From positions 496,001 through 560,000 of the forward strand of contig NZ_VSSO01000003.1 in NCBI RefSeq assembly GCF_008312885.1: a stretch of 64,000 nucleotides of DNA, read 5' to 3'. Shown in pieces: positions 15,993-25,150 of this stretch. Origin of the DNA: Lolliginicoccus suaedae (GTDB taxonomy: Bacteria > Actinomycetota > Actinomycetes > Mycobacteriales > Mycobacteriaceae). The notes beneath the pieces were generated by a model. The model saw nothing but the letters and a program-made list of their open reading frames with translations. It searched no databases and was not told where the DNA came from. Position 1 is the stretch's first letter, and each line of letters opens with the position of its first letter. The position numbers and the translations under genes were made by a program.

Positions 15993-18053
15993 CTAGTAGT
16001 TCGCGACGACGGCGAGCACGTCGGCGCCATACCGCTCGAGCTTGGCGGGGCCGATCCCAGGCAGCGCCACGAGCTCGGACTCGGAGCCCGGGCGTTCCGC
16101 AGCAATGGCGGAGAGCGTGGCGTCGGTGAACACGACGAACGCGGGCACGCCTTGCTCCTTCGCGGCGTTGAGGCGCCAGTCCTTCAGCGCGGCGAACAGT
16201 CCCTCGTCCATCTCGGGGACGGTGACGCTGCGCGCGGGGCGCTTCTTGGCGGCTGTGGCTGCGCGCTGCTGGGGCAGCAGGGTGTCGAGGAACCGGGAGG
16301 GCTTGCGGGTGCGCCTGCCGCCCGCGCTGCGCGACTGCGCCCAGGAAATGGCGAGGTGCTCGCGGGCCCGGGTGATGCCGACGTAGAAGAGTCGTCGTTC
16401 CTCCTCGATCGCCTCGGGCAGGCCGCCGCTGCCGCGCTCACCGAGCGCGTGGCTGATCGGCAGCGTTCCCTCGGTGATGCCGACGAGGAACACGGCGTCC
16501 CATTCGAGGCCCTTCGCCGCGTGCAGGGAAGCCAGCGTGACGCCGTCGACGACGGGTGGTTGCCGCGAGCTGGCGCGGGACTGGAGCTCACGGACGAGCG
16601 TGACGAGGTTCAATGGCTCACCAAGCCCCTGGATCTCCTCGGCGAGGCGCTCGAGGGCAACAAGCGATTCCCACTTGGCGCGGGCCTGCTGGCCAGAGGG
16701 CGGCTGGGGCGTGCGTCCGAGCGGTGCGAGGATCGCGCGCACGAGGGTGGGCAGCGGCGCGTCCTCGGGCAGGTCCTCGCGCTCGGCGGCGGCCCGCAGC
16801 GCGGCCATGGCCTGCACGATCTCGGCGCGCTGGAAGAATCCCTCGCCGCCGCGCACCTGGAACGGGATGCCCGCATCGGTCAGTGCCTGCTCGTAGCCCT
16901 CCGACTGGGCGTTGATGCGGAAGAGGATCGCGATCTCGGAGGCCGGGGTGCCGCTGGCGAGGAGACTGCTGATGCGACGGGCCACGTCCTTGGCCTCGGC
17001 GGGCTCGTCATCGAACTCGGTGAACTGCGGCGCGGGCCCGGCCGGGCGCTGGCCGATCAGCTCGAGGCGCATGCCCGCGATGCGGCCGGTGGCCTGACCG
17101 ATGACCGTGTTGGCCAGGTCGACGATCTGCGGGGTGGAGCGGTAGTCACGCACCAGCCGCACGAGCGTCGCGTCCGGATAGGTGCGGGTGAAGTCGAGCA
17201 GGTGGCGGGGCGAGGCGCCGGTGAACGAGTAGATGGTCTGGTTGGCGTCCCCCACCACGGTCAGGTCATCGCGCCCGCCGAGCCAGGCATCAAGCACGCG
17301 CTGCTGCAGCGGCGTGACGTCCTGGTACTCGTCGACGAGGAAGCAGCGGTAGCGGTCGCGGAACTCCTCGGCGACCACGGCGTTGTCCTCGAGCGCCCCG
17401 GCGGTGAACAGCAGAAGGTCATCGAAGTCGAGGTACATGGTGTCGCCGCTGGACTTGATGGCTTCATAGTTCTCGTAGACCGCGGCAACGACCTCCGGGG
17501 GCGCGGGGACCTGCCTGTCGAGGCCAGCGACGATCGCGGGATAGTCCTCCGGGGCGATCAGCGATGCCTTCGCCCACTCGATCTCGGCGGCGAAGTCCCG
17601 CACGCTCTCGGGATCAGTGGTGGCCCGCGCGCGCTGCGCCGCCTGCCGCACGACGGGGAACTTGCGGTCGAGCAGCTGCCACGGCACCTCGCCCATCACG
17701 CGCGGCCAGAAGTACCTCAGCTGCCGCATCGACGCCGCGTGGAATGTCCGGGCCTGCACGAGCCCCGCGGTGGGGTCGGCGGCACCGGAGGCACTGAGTT
17801 CCCGCAGCCGGGTGCGCATCTCCCCTGCCGCGCGGCTGGTGAACGTGACGGCGAGGACCTGCCCGGCGGAGACGTGCCCCGCGCTGATGAGGTGGGCGAT
17901 GCGGCGGGTGACCGTGCGGGTCTTGCCCGTTCCAGCGCCAGCGAGAACGCACAGTGGTCCACGGGGCGCGGTGACCGCGGCCCGCTGCTCCGGGTCGAGG
18001 CCATCGAGAAGGTCGTCCTGCGGCAGGGTCGCGGCGGTGGTTGGGCGAGACAT
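15993..18053 (-). CDS. uvrD2: ATP-dependent DNA helicase UvrD2
   Basis: A 686-residue superfamily-1 3'-5' DNA helicase. Motifs in order: Q-motif region LDPEQRAAV, Walker A GAGTGKT (about 42), [15 protein letters not shown] in [26 protein letters not shown], and the C-terminal motor motifs [13 protein letters not shown] and [14 protein letters not shown]. An HRDC domain ends the protein (about 605-686, [17 protein letters not shown]), which identifies UvrD2 rather than UvrD1. The usual tetracysteine linker is not evident and was not found. The start ATG 18053 has GGAG 5 bases before it and leaves 82 bases to the divergent mycoredoxin gene; longer frames upstream would overlap that gene. Confidence 0.93.
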   Translation of the reverse strand: MSRPTTAATLPQDDLLDGLDPEQRAAVTAPRGPLCVLAGAGTGKTRTVTRRIAHLISAGHVSAGQVLAVTFTSRAAGEMRTRLRELSASGAADPTAGLVQARTFHAASMRQLRYFWPRVMGEVPWQLLDRKFPVVRQAAQRARATTDPESVRDFAAEIEWAKASLIAPEDYPAIVAGLDRQVPAPPEVVAAVYENYEAIKSSGDTMYLDFDDLLLFTAGALEDNAVVAEEFRDRYRCFLVDEYQDVTPLQQRVLDAWLGGRDDLTVVGDANQTIYSFTGASPRHLLDFTRTYPDATLVRLVRDYRSTPQIVDLANTVIGQATGRIAGMRLELIGQRPAGPAPQFTEFDDEPAEAKDVARRISSLLASGTPASEIAILFRINAQSEGYEQALTDAGIPFQVRGGEGFFQRAEIVQAMAALRAAAEREDLPEDAPLPTLVRAILAPLGRTPQPPSGQQARAKWESLVALERLAEEIQGLGEPLNLVTLVRELQSRASSRQPPVVDGVTLASLHAAKGLEWDAVFLVGITEGTLPISHALGERGSGGLPEAIEEERRLFYVGITRAREHLAISWAQSRSAGGRRTRKPSRFLDTLLPQQRAATAAKKRPARSVTVPEMDEGLFAALKDWRLNAAKEQGVPAFVVFTDATLSAIAAERPGSESELVALPGIGPAKLERYGADVLAVVANY

Positions 18054-18135
18054 GGCCTCCATCATGGCAGCGATCCCTGACACTTCGAAGCCGCTGCGGG
18101 AATACGCGCCGCCCGGATCGTGGTTCACTGCCGGT

Positions 18136-18384
18136 ATGACCTCTACGAATACCGTCACGATGTACACCACGAGCTGGTGCGGCTTCTGCCTGCGCCTGAA
18201 GAAGCAGATGAGCGAGGCTGGCATCGCGTTCACCGAGGTCGACATCGAGTTCGAGCCCGAGGCCGCGGAGTTCGTCGGCTCGATCAATGGCGGCAACCAC
18301 GTCGTGCCCACGCTTCGCTTCCCCAATGGCAAGACCGCGACCAACCCGTCGCTGGCACAGGTCAAGGCGCTGATCGACAGCTAG
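18136..18384 (+). CDS. mrx1: Mycoredoxin / glutaredoxin-like protein
   Basis: An 82-residue thioredoxin-fold protein. The active site WCGFC lies at about residues 14-18, the cis-proline motif is VVPT, and the protein ends in a short helix. It matches mycoredoxin-1, which reduces mycothiol mixed disulfides using mycothiol and mycothiol disulfide reductase; that chemistry is known from the family. The active site reads CGFC rather than CGYC, a conservative change. The gene is divergent from uvrD2 and ends 15 bases before a perfect 17-bp hairpin. SigH, whose regulon usually includes thiol-redox genes, is encoded 40 kb downstream, but no SigH-type motif was identified here. Confidence 0.9.
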   Translation: MTSTNTVTMYTTSWCGFCLRLKKQMSEAGIAFTEVDIEFEPEAAEFVGSINGGNHVVPTLRFPNGKTATNPSLAQVKALIDS

Positions 18385-18399
18385 TCCCGGACCCGAATC

Positions 18400-18438
18400 G
18401 TGAAGATCCAGCCACGCCGGACGTGGCTGGATCTTCAC
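18400..18438. terminator. Bidirectional 17-bp hairpin terminator
   Basis: Arms 18400-18416 and 18422-18438 (GTGAAGATCCAGCCACG and complement, 5-base loop) are perfectly paired between the convergent mycoredoxin and nudC genes, with a short T stretch to the right. Confidence 0.85.
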
Positions 18439-18455
18439 TTTCCGGAGAACCGTGA

Positions 18456-19379
18456 CTACTCGTGCTGCACCCAGGATTGGAGGATGCCGCGCGCGATGGA
18501 GATCGATCCGGGCGCGGTGAACGGCAGCCCGGGTCTGGTGGTGGTCCAGTCGTCGTCTGTGGCCAGCGCCAAGCGCACGTCGTCGCGGTGGAACCAGCGG
18601 GCATCCTCGATCTCGTCCCTGTCGGGCACGACGGGGGCCCGTCGGTCGGCGCGGGCGTGGAATCCCAGCATGAGGGAGCGCGGGAACGGCCAGGGCTGGC
18701 TGCCGAGGTAGTGGACGTCGTCGACGGTGACCCCGATCTCCTCGCGTACCTCGCGCACGACGCACGCCTCCGCGGACTCGCCCGCTTCGACGAAGCCTGC
18801 GAGCAGCGAGTAGCGGCCCGCCGGCCATGCGGGCTGGCGACCGAGCAGGACGTGATCGGCGCCGTCGTGGACCAGGCAGATAGCGGCCGGGTCGGTGCGC
18901 GGATAGTCCTCGCGGCCGCAGGAGACGCAGCGGCGCGCCCATCCGGCCTGCACTGGTTCGGTGGTGCCGCCGCAGCGAGGACAAAACCGTGCGTGGCGGT
19001 GCCAATTCAGGACTGCTTGCGCCGTGGTGCAGAGCCCTGCATCTCGCGCGTCGAGCAGCGCCCCGGTGGAGCGCAGGTCAGCGAGGCTCCCGCTCGGGCT
19101 GCTCTCCCGGACGGCCCAGATGTGGCGCGCGCCACCGGTATCGAGCACGGCGATCAGCACGGCTTCGGCCGGAGGCGCGTCAGCGATGGACAGGGCTGCC
19201 TGGAGATGAAGCGCGCCATTGTCGATGGGGACGCGGTTGGTGTCGTCCATGCGCAGGACGAGGGCACTCGACCAGCCGTCGCGCAGCGCTACGGGGTCGG
19301 CACGCAGCCAGGCGGCCCGCTCGAGCCCGGCGCGGGAGAGCAGCGGGGTGTGAGCGAGGGCGAGGGCCCGCCAGCTCAT
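18456..19379 (-). CDS. nudC: NADH pyrophosphatase / NAD-capped RNA hydrolase NudC
   Basis: A 307-residue Nudix hydrolase. A zinc ribbon is formed by CPRCGG and CVSCGRE (about residues 133-155). The Nudix box GFVEAGESAEACVVREVREE is at about 192-211, followed by the NudC-specific SQPWPFPRSLMLGF. The enzyme hydrolyses NADH to NMNH and AMP and can remove NAD caps from RNA. Its ATG (19377-19379) overlaps the stop of the upstream K+ channel gene by 4 bases, so the two are translationally coupled. The order channel-nudC facing mycoredoxin-uvrD2 is as in mycobacteria. Confidence 0.93.
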   Translation of the reverse strand: MSWRALALAHTPLLSRAGLERAAWLRADPVALRDGWSSALVLRMDDTNRVPIDNGALHLQAALSIADAPPAEAVLIAVLDTGGARHIWAVRESSPSGSLADLRSTGALLDARDAGLCTTAQAVLNWHRHARFCPRCGGTTEPVQAGWARRCVSCGREDYPRTDPAAICLVHDGADHVLLGRQPAWPAGRYSLLAGFVEAGESAEACVVREVREEIGVTVDDVHYLGSQPWPFPRSLMLGFHARADRRAPVVPDRDEIEDARWFHRDDVRLALATDDDWTTTRPGLPFTAPGSISIARGILQSWVQHE

Positions 19380-20473
19380 CGAGTGTCCTGCTTCTCGCTG
19401 GCCCGCTGTGCCTCGTGGTGCGCGTGCCGCAGGAACAGCACCCGGTCACCGGCTTCGATCATGGCGATGTCCTCGTCGGCGCGGTGCAGCTTCCCGGCGC
19501 GGACGACCCCGAGCACGATGTTCTTCAGCGAGCGCGGGGAGCTGCCGATCTCCTCGTCGGTGACGGCGCGCTCGGCGATCGCGAAGCCGAGCTCGGGGGT
19601 GAGCAGGTCCTCGATCATCTCCACGACGGTGGGGGTGGTGGTGGCGATCCCGAGCAGTCGGCCAGCTGTCTCCGAGGAGACGACCACCGAGTCGGCACCG
19701 GATTGCTTGAGCAGGTGCGTGTTCTCGGACTCCCGGATGGCGGCGATGATCTTCGCGCGCGGGGCGATCTCCCGTGCGGTGAGCGTCGCGAGGACGGAGG
19801 CATCGTCGCGGTTCGTGGCGATGATGATGGAGCGAGCATGGGGCGCCCCCGCGAGCCGCAGCACATCAGCGCGGGTGGCGGAGCCATGCACGGTGACCAG
19901 GCCGCGCGCGGATGCTGCTTCGAGCACGGCGCTCTCGGTGTCGACGACCACGATATCGCTGGCGGGGATGCCGTCACCGATCATCGCATCGACCGCGGTG
20001 CGGCCCTTGGTGCCATATCCGACAACGATGATGTGATTGCGCACGCGTTCCCTCCAGCGTTGGATGCGCCACGCCTGTCGCGAAGTCTCGGTGAGGACTT
20101 CCAGGGTGGTGCCGATGAGCAGGATGAAGAACATCACCCGCAGCGGGGTGATGAGGAAGATGTTGGTGGCGCGCGCGAACTGGGATAATGGCGCGATATC
20201 GCCGTAGCCAGTGGTCGAGAGGCTGACCGTCGCGTAGTAGAGGCAGTCGAGATAGGTCAGGGGCGTGTCGAGGGAGTTGCTGTAGCCGTCCCGGTCGGCA
20301 TAGACGACGAGCGAGGTCAGCACCACGGCGATCGCCGCGCCAACGATGCGCCAGGTGATGGCGCCCAGGGGGCTGCGATCGAGCTTGGGCATGCGGACCA
20401 CGCCCACGAGGGCATGCAGTGGGCGGTCCGTGAGATCCTGCCCGGATGCTTGCTTCCGCATCAGTTGGCGCAC
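19376..20473 (-). CDS. Two-TM potassium channel with RCK/TrkA-N domain (Rv3200c-like)
   Basis: A 365-residue ion channel subunit. Two membrane helices (about 40-62 and 100-125) flank a pore loop with the K+ selectivity filter STTGYGD (about 92). A cytosolic RCK domain follows, with NAD-type loop VVGYGTKGRTAV (about 150) and a TrkA-C-like region at the end. It should conduct K+ and be gated by a nucleotide or ion bound to the RCK ring, by analogy with MthK-type channels. The start is GTG 20473. It overlaps nudC by 4 bases downstream. Confidence 0.9.
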   Translation of the reverse strand: MRQLMRKQASGQDLTDRPLHALVGVVRMPKLDRSPLGAITWRIVGAAIAVVLTSLVVYADRDGYSNSLDTPLTYLDCLYYATVSLSTTGYGDIAPLSQFARATNIFLITPLRVMFFILLIGTTLEVLTETSRQAWRIQRWRERVRNHIIVVGYGTKGRTAVDAMIGDGIPASDIVVVDTESAVLEAASARGLVTVHGSATRADVLRLAGAPHARSIIIATNRDDASVLATLTAREIAPRAKIIAAIRESENTHLLKQSGADSVVVSSETAGRLLGIATTTPTVVEMIEDLLTPELGFAIAERAVTDEEIGSSPRSLKNIVLGVVRAGKLHRADEDIAMIEAGDRVLFLRHAHHEAQRASEKQDTR

Positions 20474-20531
20474 ATCCCGAGGCTAGCGCGCCTGGTGTGC
20501 GGCCCGTGCGCCTACCCGCGCTAGCGCTCGA

Positions 20532-21716
20532 CTATTCCTCGCCATCAGCCATGAGCAGTGGTGGTGCGGGCGCCTCCGCCCCGGGGCCAGCGTCCTCGTC
20601 GTCGAGGCCGTAGTGCCGGCAGGTGTCGCGGATCGCCCCGAGGCCGAATGCCTGGATCGCGCCGAGCACGCCGGTGCGGCGATGAACGGCACGAGTGCTC
20701 GCGTGCGCCTCCACGACGGCCGCCCAGGCGAGCAGGGACGCGGTGAGCTGGTACTGGTTGGGGCCGCGGAGATTGACGGCCCCGAGCTGATGGCCCGAGG
20801 CAGCGAACACGCGGGCGGCGACGAGCGTGCGGGACTGGGCCAGCGCGGGCTGGTCGAGCTCGGTGGAGCGCAGCGTGCTCGCCCGCGCGCCGACCGCGGC
20901 GATCAGGCGCTGGGAGCCGGGGATGGAGCGCAGCGCGGGCACCGCGATGCTGGCGCGCGACAGCATCGGTGAGGCCTTCCCGAACCAGCCGAGGTAGACG
21001 TCGAGCTCCTGCAGGCTCGGCGAGATCTCCGGGATGGTGAGGTGCTCGGTGGTGCCGATGCTGAATCCGCTGCGATTGCGCCCGCCGATGGAGAAGCGGG
21101 CGCTGCGGGCGCCGGGCCGCTCATCGCGGATGCCACCGCGGTAGGTGAAGGAGCGCTGCAGGCTCGCCCCGGCGAGGGACGCGATGGTGCCGCGGCTCAG
21201 GGAGCACAGGGAACCGTTGGCGCGGAAGTAGCCGATCTCGAGCCGGTGCGGCATGCCCATGTCGGCGGCCTTCTCGAGCGCCCAGGCGCCGGCGAGCTGC
21301 CCGCTGACGTACTCGTGCCCGAATCCTGGCATCAGGCGGGCCCCGCGGTGCGCGGCGCGGGCGCCGAGCTTGGCGAAGATCCAGCGGATGAACGAGGGTT
21401 CCCCCGCGGAGTCGAGGTAGGACGCGCCGGCCTCCGCGGCAGCCTCCGCCACGGTGCGGCCGAGTTCCTCGAAGGGCCCGATCGTCGTGATGATCACGTC
21501 GTCCGCAGTGATGGTGCGTCGCAGGGTGCCCACGTCGCGCACGTCGAGCGCGATGGTGGGCAGTGGTTGCTGGGGCGAGAGCTCCCGCGCGCGGCGCGCC
21601 AGCGCGTCGGGATCGCGCCCGACCAGGATGGGGCGCTCCCGGCGGGCGAGGAGCTCCTGCGCGACCAGGCCGCCGGTATAGCCTGTGGCACCAAGCACCA
21701 GGATTCTTCTCGTCAT
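20532..21716 (-). CDS. Saccharopine dehydrogenase-like NAD(P)-binding protein
   Basis: A 394-residue protein with an N-terminal Rossmann fold (RILVLGATGYTGGLVAQEL) and an overall layout like saccharopine-dehydrogenase family proteins, including mycobacterial trans-acting enoyl reductases. Supporting segments are DVRDVGTLRRT, TIGPFEELG, YLDSAGEPSFIR and ARLMPGFGHEY. The catalytic role cannot be decided from the sequence. ATG 21716 is used; an in-frame GTG at 21722 (GTG AGC ATG) is equally possible. The gene begins 11 bases after adnB ends and may be the last gene of the adnA-adnB operon. Confidence 0.75.
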   Translation of the reverse strand: MTRRILVLGATGYTGGLVAQELLARRERPILVGRDPDALARRARELSPQQPLPTIALDVRDVGTLRRTITADDVIITTIGPFEELGRTVAEAAAEAGASYLDSAGEPSFIRWIFAKLGARAAHRGARLMPGFGHEYVSGQLAGAWALEKAADMGMPHRLEIGYFRANGSLCSLSRGTIASLAGASLQRSFTYRGGIRDERPGARSARFSIGGRNRSGFSIGTTEHLTIPEISPSLQELDVYLGWFGKASPMLSRASIAVPALRSIPGSQRLIAAVGARASTLRSTELDQPALAQSRTLVAARVFAASGHQLGAVNLRGPNQYQLTASLLAWAAVVEAHASTRAVHRRTGVLGAIQAFGLGAIRDTCRHYGLDDEDAGPGAEAPAPPLLMADGEE

Positions 21717-21727
21717 GCTCACCGAGC

Positions 21728-24700
21728 CTAGTGGTCGAGCGCTGGCGCTGCGGGATCGACGTGGCGTGCCGCGGCGGTGTCGCCCGGATTCTCGAGGATC
21801 GCGCGCAGCTGATCGCGGTCGGGCAGGTCCTTCGGCGCCACGGTGTTGCCCGAGCGCACGTAGTGGAACGCGGCCCGGACCTTGGCGAGCTCGACGGGCT
21901 CGCCAGTGGTGCTCATCAGGTCTGCCCAGGCGATGCGATAGGCGGCGAGCTGCATCGCGACCGCACGCTCGTCGCGCGGCCCGGCTTCCTTGCCGGTCTT
22001 CCAGTCCACCACGGTCCAGCCGCCGTCGTTGTCGCGGAAGACGGCATCGATGCGGCCGCGCAGCACGGTGCCGCCGACGACGGTCTCGAACGGCACCTCT
22101 ACCTCGACGGGATTGCGGGTCGCCCAGGCGGATCGCTCGAACGCGTCCTGGAGCTGCTCGAGGTTGTCATCGACCTTCTCGTCGATGTCCGCGGCTCCGG
22201 GCAGGTCGTCGAGGTCGAGCAGCCGGGTGGCGCTGTAGCGGCGCTCGAGCCAGGCGTGGAAGGCGGTGCCGCGCCGGGCCAGCGGGTTCGGCGGGTAGGG
22301 CAAGGGCCGCCGCAGCCGCACGGCGAGCTCGTCGGGGGATCCGGCGAGCATCACGACGTTGCTGACCGACAGGTGCCGCGGCAGCCGCACCTCGACGACG
22401 GTCTCCTGCCGTTGCTCCCGCTCGCGCAGTAGCGCATCCACATCGTCTGCCCATTGCCGCGCCTCGGCATCATCGGCTTCCGCGGTGGCTGCGGGCTGAT
22501 CGTCGGCTTCCTGCTTGGCCTGCCGCATGGCCGCGCGCACCTGTTTTGCCCCGGCCTCGACGTTGCCGCGCTGCGCGCCGAGGGCATCGCGCGGCCAGGA
22601 GGCGGCATGCACCTGCTCGGAGAGGGGGTTGCTCGCGTCCTCGTCCGGCTTGGGCGCCCAGTGCTCGATGGTGATGGTGCCGGCGAGAGCGCCCTCGGCG
22701 AGGTCCTTCGCCTCCTCGAGGAATAGCGAGGGCCCCTTGGGCTTGAGTCCTTGCTCCGCCCAGTGGTGCCCGGAGAGCAGCACGACACGCTCGGTGCGGG
22801 TGACCGCGACATAGAACAACCGGCGTTCCTCGTCGAGCCCGCGACGCGCGAATGCCTCCTTGTGCGCGTCGAGCGCATCCCTGAGCTGCTTGCGGTCGGT
22901 GACGGCACTGGTGTCGAGGACTGGCACTCCCTCCGCCGCATCCTCGCCAGGCTCGGCCCGGTCGCCGCGCAGGTGGGAGGGCAGCTCGCGGAGGCTGCTG
23001 AGCCAGGTGTCGGAGCGCGCCTCGGAGGGGAACACGCGGTGGCACAGGTGCGGGATCGCGACGACCTCCCATTCGAGGCCCTTCGCGGAGTGCATGGTGA
23101 GGATCTGCACGCGATCGGGCGCCACCTGCGTCTCGCCGGGCGCGAGGCCCTTCTCGATCGTTGCCGCCGCCTGGAGGTAGCCGAGCAAGCCGGGCAGCGT
23201 GGCCGCGGGATTGCGCGAGTATCCGGCCACCACGTCGGCGAACGCGTCGAGGTGCTCGCGTCCCGCGCCGCCACCATCGATGCTGGTCGCGCAGCGGGAC
23301 TCGGCCTCGATGCCGATGCCGATGGTGCGCTCCACATCGGCGACGAGCTCGGTCAGTGGCTGGCCGAGCCTTCCGCGCAACTGAGCGAGCTCACCGGCGA
23401 GCGCGGTGATGCGCCGGTGGCCCTCGGTGGAGTACTCGGCCCGGTCGCCGGGGTCGGCGATCGCGTCGCTGATGGCGGCATGCTCGGCGAGCTCACCGGG
23501 AATCGCATCGCCGAGAGCATCGTCGAGGTCCTCCGATGAGGTGACGGCACCACTGCTCGCGGTTCGCTGGGTGAGCGCTAGCTTGCGGGCGCGCTGCCAC
23601 AGGGCGGTGATGTCGCGGGCGCCGAGCTGCCACCGCGCTCCGGTGAGCACGCGCATCGCGGCGGTGCCTGCCATCGGGTCCGCGACGAGCCGCAGCATCG
23701 CGACGAGGTCCTGCACCTCGGGGGTGTCGAGCAGGCCACCAAGCCCGACGACCTCGACGGGCAGGCCACGCTCGCGCAAGGCCTCGGCGAGCGGCGCGGC
23801 ATCGCGGTTGCGACGGATGAGCACCGCTGCCGTGGGGGGAGCTTCGCCGTTCTCGAGGGTGTTCTGGTAGATCGCGGAGATGTGGTCGGCCACCCAGGCT
23901 CGCTCGGCCTCCACATCGGTGCACAGGGCGAGGCGGATGTCGCCCTCAGGAGCAGCGGGGCGTGGCTTGAGGATGCTCACCTGGATGCCCCGGGCGCGCA
24001 GCGGGTCGGAGACCGCGTTCGCGATCGAGAGGGCACGGACCGGGTTGCGCCAGCTCGTGAGCAGCTGGAGGTGGGTTGCGGGCTTGCCTCGCGGGCCGGG
24101 AAAGTCCGTGGCGAACCGGGGCAGGTTCGCCGCCGAGGCCCCGCGCCACCCATAGATGGACTGGATGGGGTCGCCGACGGCGGTGACGGCGAGGCCGCGG
24201 TCCTGCCCGCCTCCGTATAGCGAGGACAGCAGCACTCGCTGCGCGTGCCCGGTGTCCTGGTACTCGTCGAGCAGGACGACCCGGTAGCGGGTCCGCTCGA
24301 TCCTGCCCACTTCCGGGTGCAGGGAGGCGACGCGCGCCGCGAGGGACATCTGGCTGCCGAAGTCGAGCGCACCCTCGGCGCGCAGCGCATCGCGGAGGCG
24401 GCGCACGAGCGGGATGAGCTGGCGCCGGTGCTGCTGCACCTGGGCATGCTTGAGGAGGTCCTGGCTGGGCCCGGCTTGCTGGCGCGGGCCCGGCGGCAGG
24501 GTCTCGATGAGTTGCTCGAACTCATGGGGATGATCCTCGAGCTCGTCGATGTCGATCAGGTGCTCGTCGAGCGCGCCGGACAGGGCCAGCACCGAGTCGG
24601 TGATCGTCGCGGGGGTGTGCTCGATGTCGAGCGGGCCATCCCAGGTGTTGACCACGGTGAACGCGAGCTGCCACAACTCGGTCTGGCCAAGCAGCGTCGC

Positions 24701-25150
24701 GGAGGGCTCGATGGGCAGGCGCAGGCCATGCTCGGACAGCAGCCGGCCCGCGTAGGCGTGGTAGGTGCTCACGTCGGGCTCGGCGATCTCGAGGCGGGTG
24801 CGCAGCTCGCCGCCCGGGTCGGCATCGCGCAGCAGCGAGGAGCCCGCGATCCGGGCGAGGCGGGCCCGGATGCGCTGGCCGAGCTGCTGGGCTGCTTTGC
24901 GGGTGAAGGTCAGGCCCAGGATCTCCTCGGGACTGACGAACCCGTTGGTCACCAGCCAGATCACCCGGCCCGCCATGGTCTCGGTCTTGCCCGCGCCTGC
25001 TCCAGCGACCACCAGGACGGGCCCGGCGGGCGCGGTGATGACTGCGCGCTGCTCCTCGGTCGGTGGGTGCTGGCCGATGGCGCGGGCAATCTGCTCGGGG
25101 GTGAACCGTGCCTGTGCGAACGGGTCGCGGCTGGATGATCGTCCGCTCAT
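21728..25150 (-). CDS. adnB: ATP-dependent helicase-nuclease subunit AdnB
   Basis: A 1140-residue UvrD-like motor fused to a RecB-type nuclease, half of the AdnAB machine that resects double-strand breaks in mycobacteria. Walker A is GAGAGKT (about 54), the Walker B is intact (LLDEYQDTGHAQ), and GDPIQSIYGWRGA and TMHSAKGLEW are helicase motifs. The C-terminal nuclease (about 985-1110) has LRGRIDAVF and TVVDWKTGK, with catalytic Asp and Lys. No cysteine cluster is visible in the nuclease. Its ATG overlaps the adnA stop by 4 bases (ATGA), so the heterodimer subunits are translationally coupled. Confidence 0.93.
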   Translation of the reverse strand: MSGRSSSRDPFAQARFTPEQIARAIGQHPPTEEQRAVITAPAGPVLVVAGAGAGKTETMAGRVIWLVTNGFVSPEEILGLTFTRKAAQQLGQRIRARLARIAGSSLLRDADPGGELRTRLEIAEPDVSTYHAYAGRLLSEHGLRLPIEPSATLLGQTELWQLAFTVVNTWDGPLDIEHTPATITDSVLALSGALDEHLIDIDELEDHPHEFEQLIETLPPGPRQQAGPSQDLLKHAQVQQHRRQLIPLVRRLRDALRAEGALDFGSQMSLAARVASLHPEVGRIERTRYRVVLLDEYQDTGHAQRVLLSSLYGGGQDRGLAVTAVGDPIQSIYGWRGASAANLPRFATDFPGPRGKPATHLQLLTSWRNPVRALSIANAVSDPLRARGIQVSILKPRPAAPEGDIRLALCTDVEAERAWVADHISAIYQNTLENGEAPPTAAVLIRRNRDAAPLAEALRERGLPVEVVGLGGLLDTPEVQDLVAMLRLVADPMAGTAAMRVLTGARWQLGARDITALWQRARKLALTQRTASSGAVTSSEDLDDALGDAIPGELAEHAAISDAIADPGDRAEYSTEGHRRITALAGELAQLRGRLGQPLTELVADVERTIGIGIEAESRCATSIDGGGAGREHLDAFADVVAGYSRNPAATLPGLLGYLQAAATIEKGLAPGETQVAPDRVQILTMHSAKGLEWEVVAIPHLCHRVFPSEARSDTWLSSLRELPSHLRGDRAEPGEDAAEGVPVLDTSAVTDRKQLRDALDAHKEAFARRGLDEERRLFYVAVTRTERVVLLSGHHWAEQGLKPKGPSLFLEEAKDLAEGALAGTITIEHWAPKPDEDASNPLSEQVHAASWPRDALGAQRGNVEAGAKQVRAAMRQAKQEADDQPAATAEADDAEARQWADDVDALLREREQRQETVVEVRLPRHLSVSNVVMLAGSPDELAVRLRRPLPYPPNPLARRGTAFHAWLERRYSATRLLDLDDLPGAADIDEKVDDNLEQLQDAFERSAWATRNPVEVEVPFETVVGGTVLRGRIDAVFRDNDGGWTVVDWKTGKEAGPRDERAVAMQLAAYRIAWADLMSTTGEPVELAKVRAAFHYVRSGNTVAPKDLPDRDQLRAILENPGDTAAARHVDPAAPALDH

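Noticed and set aside
16152-18080. A 642-codon plus-strand frame over uvrD2
   Set aside because: It is antisense to uvrD2, whose helicase motifs are complete.
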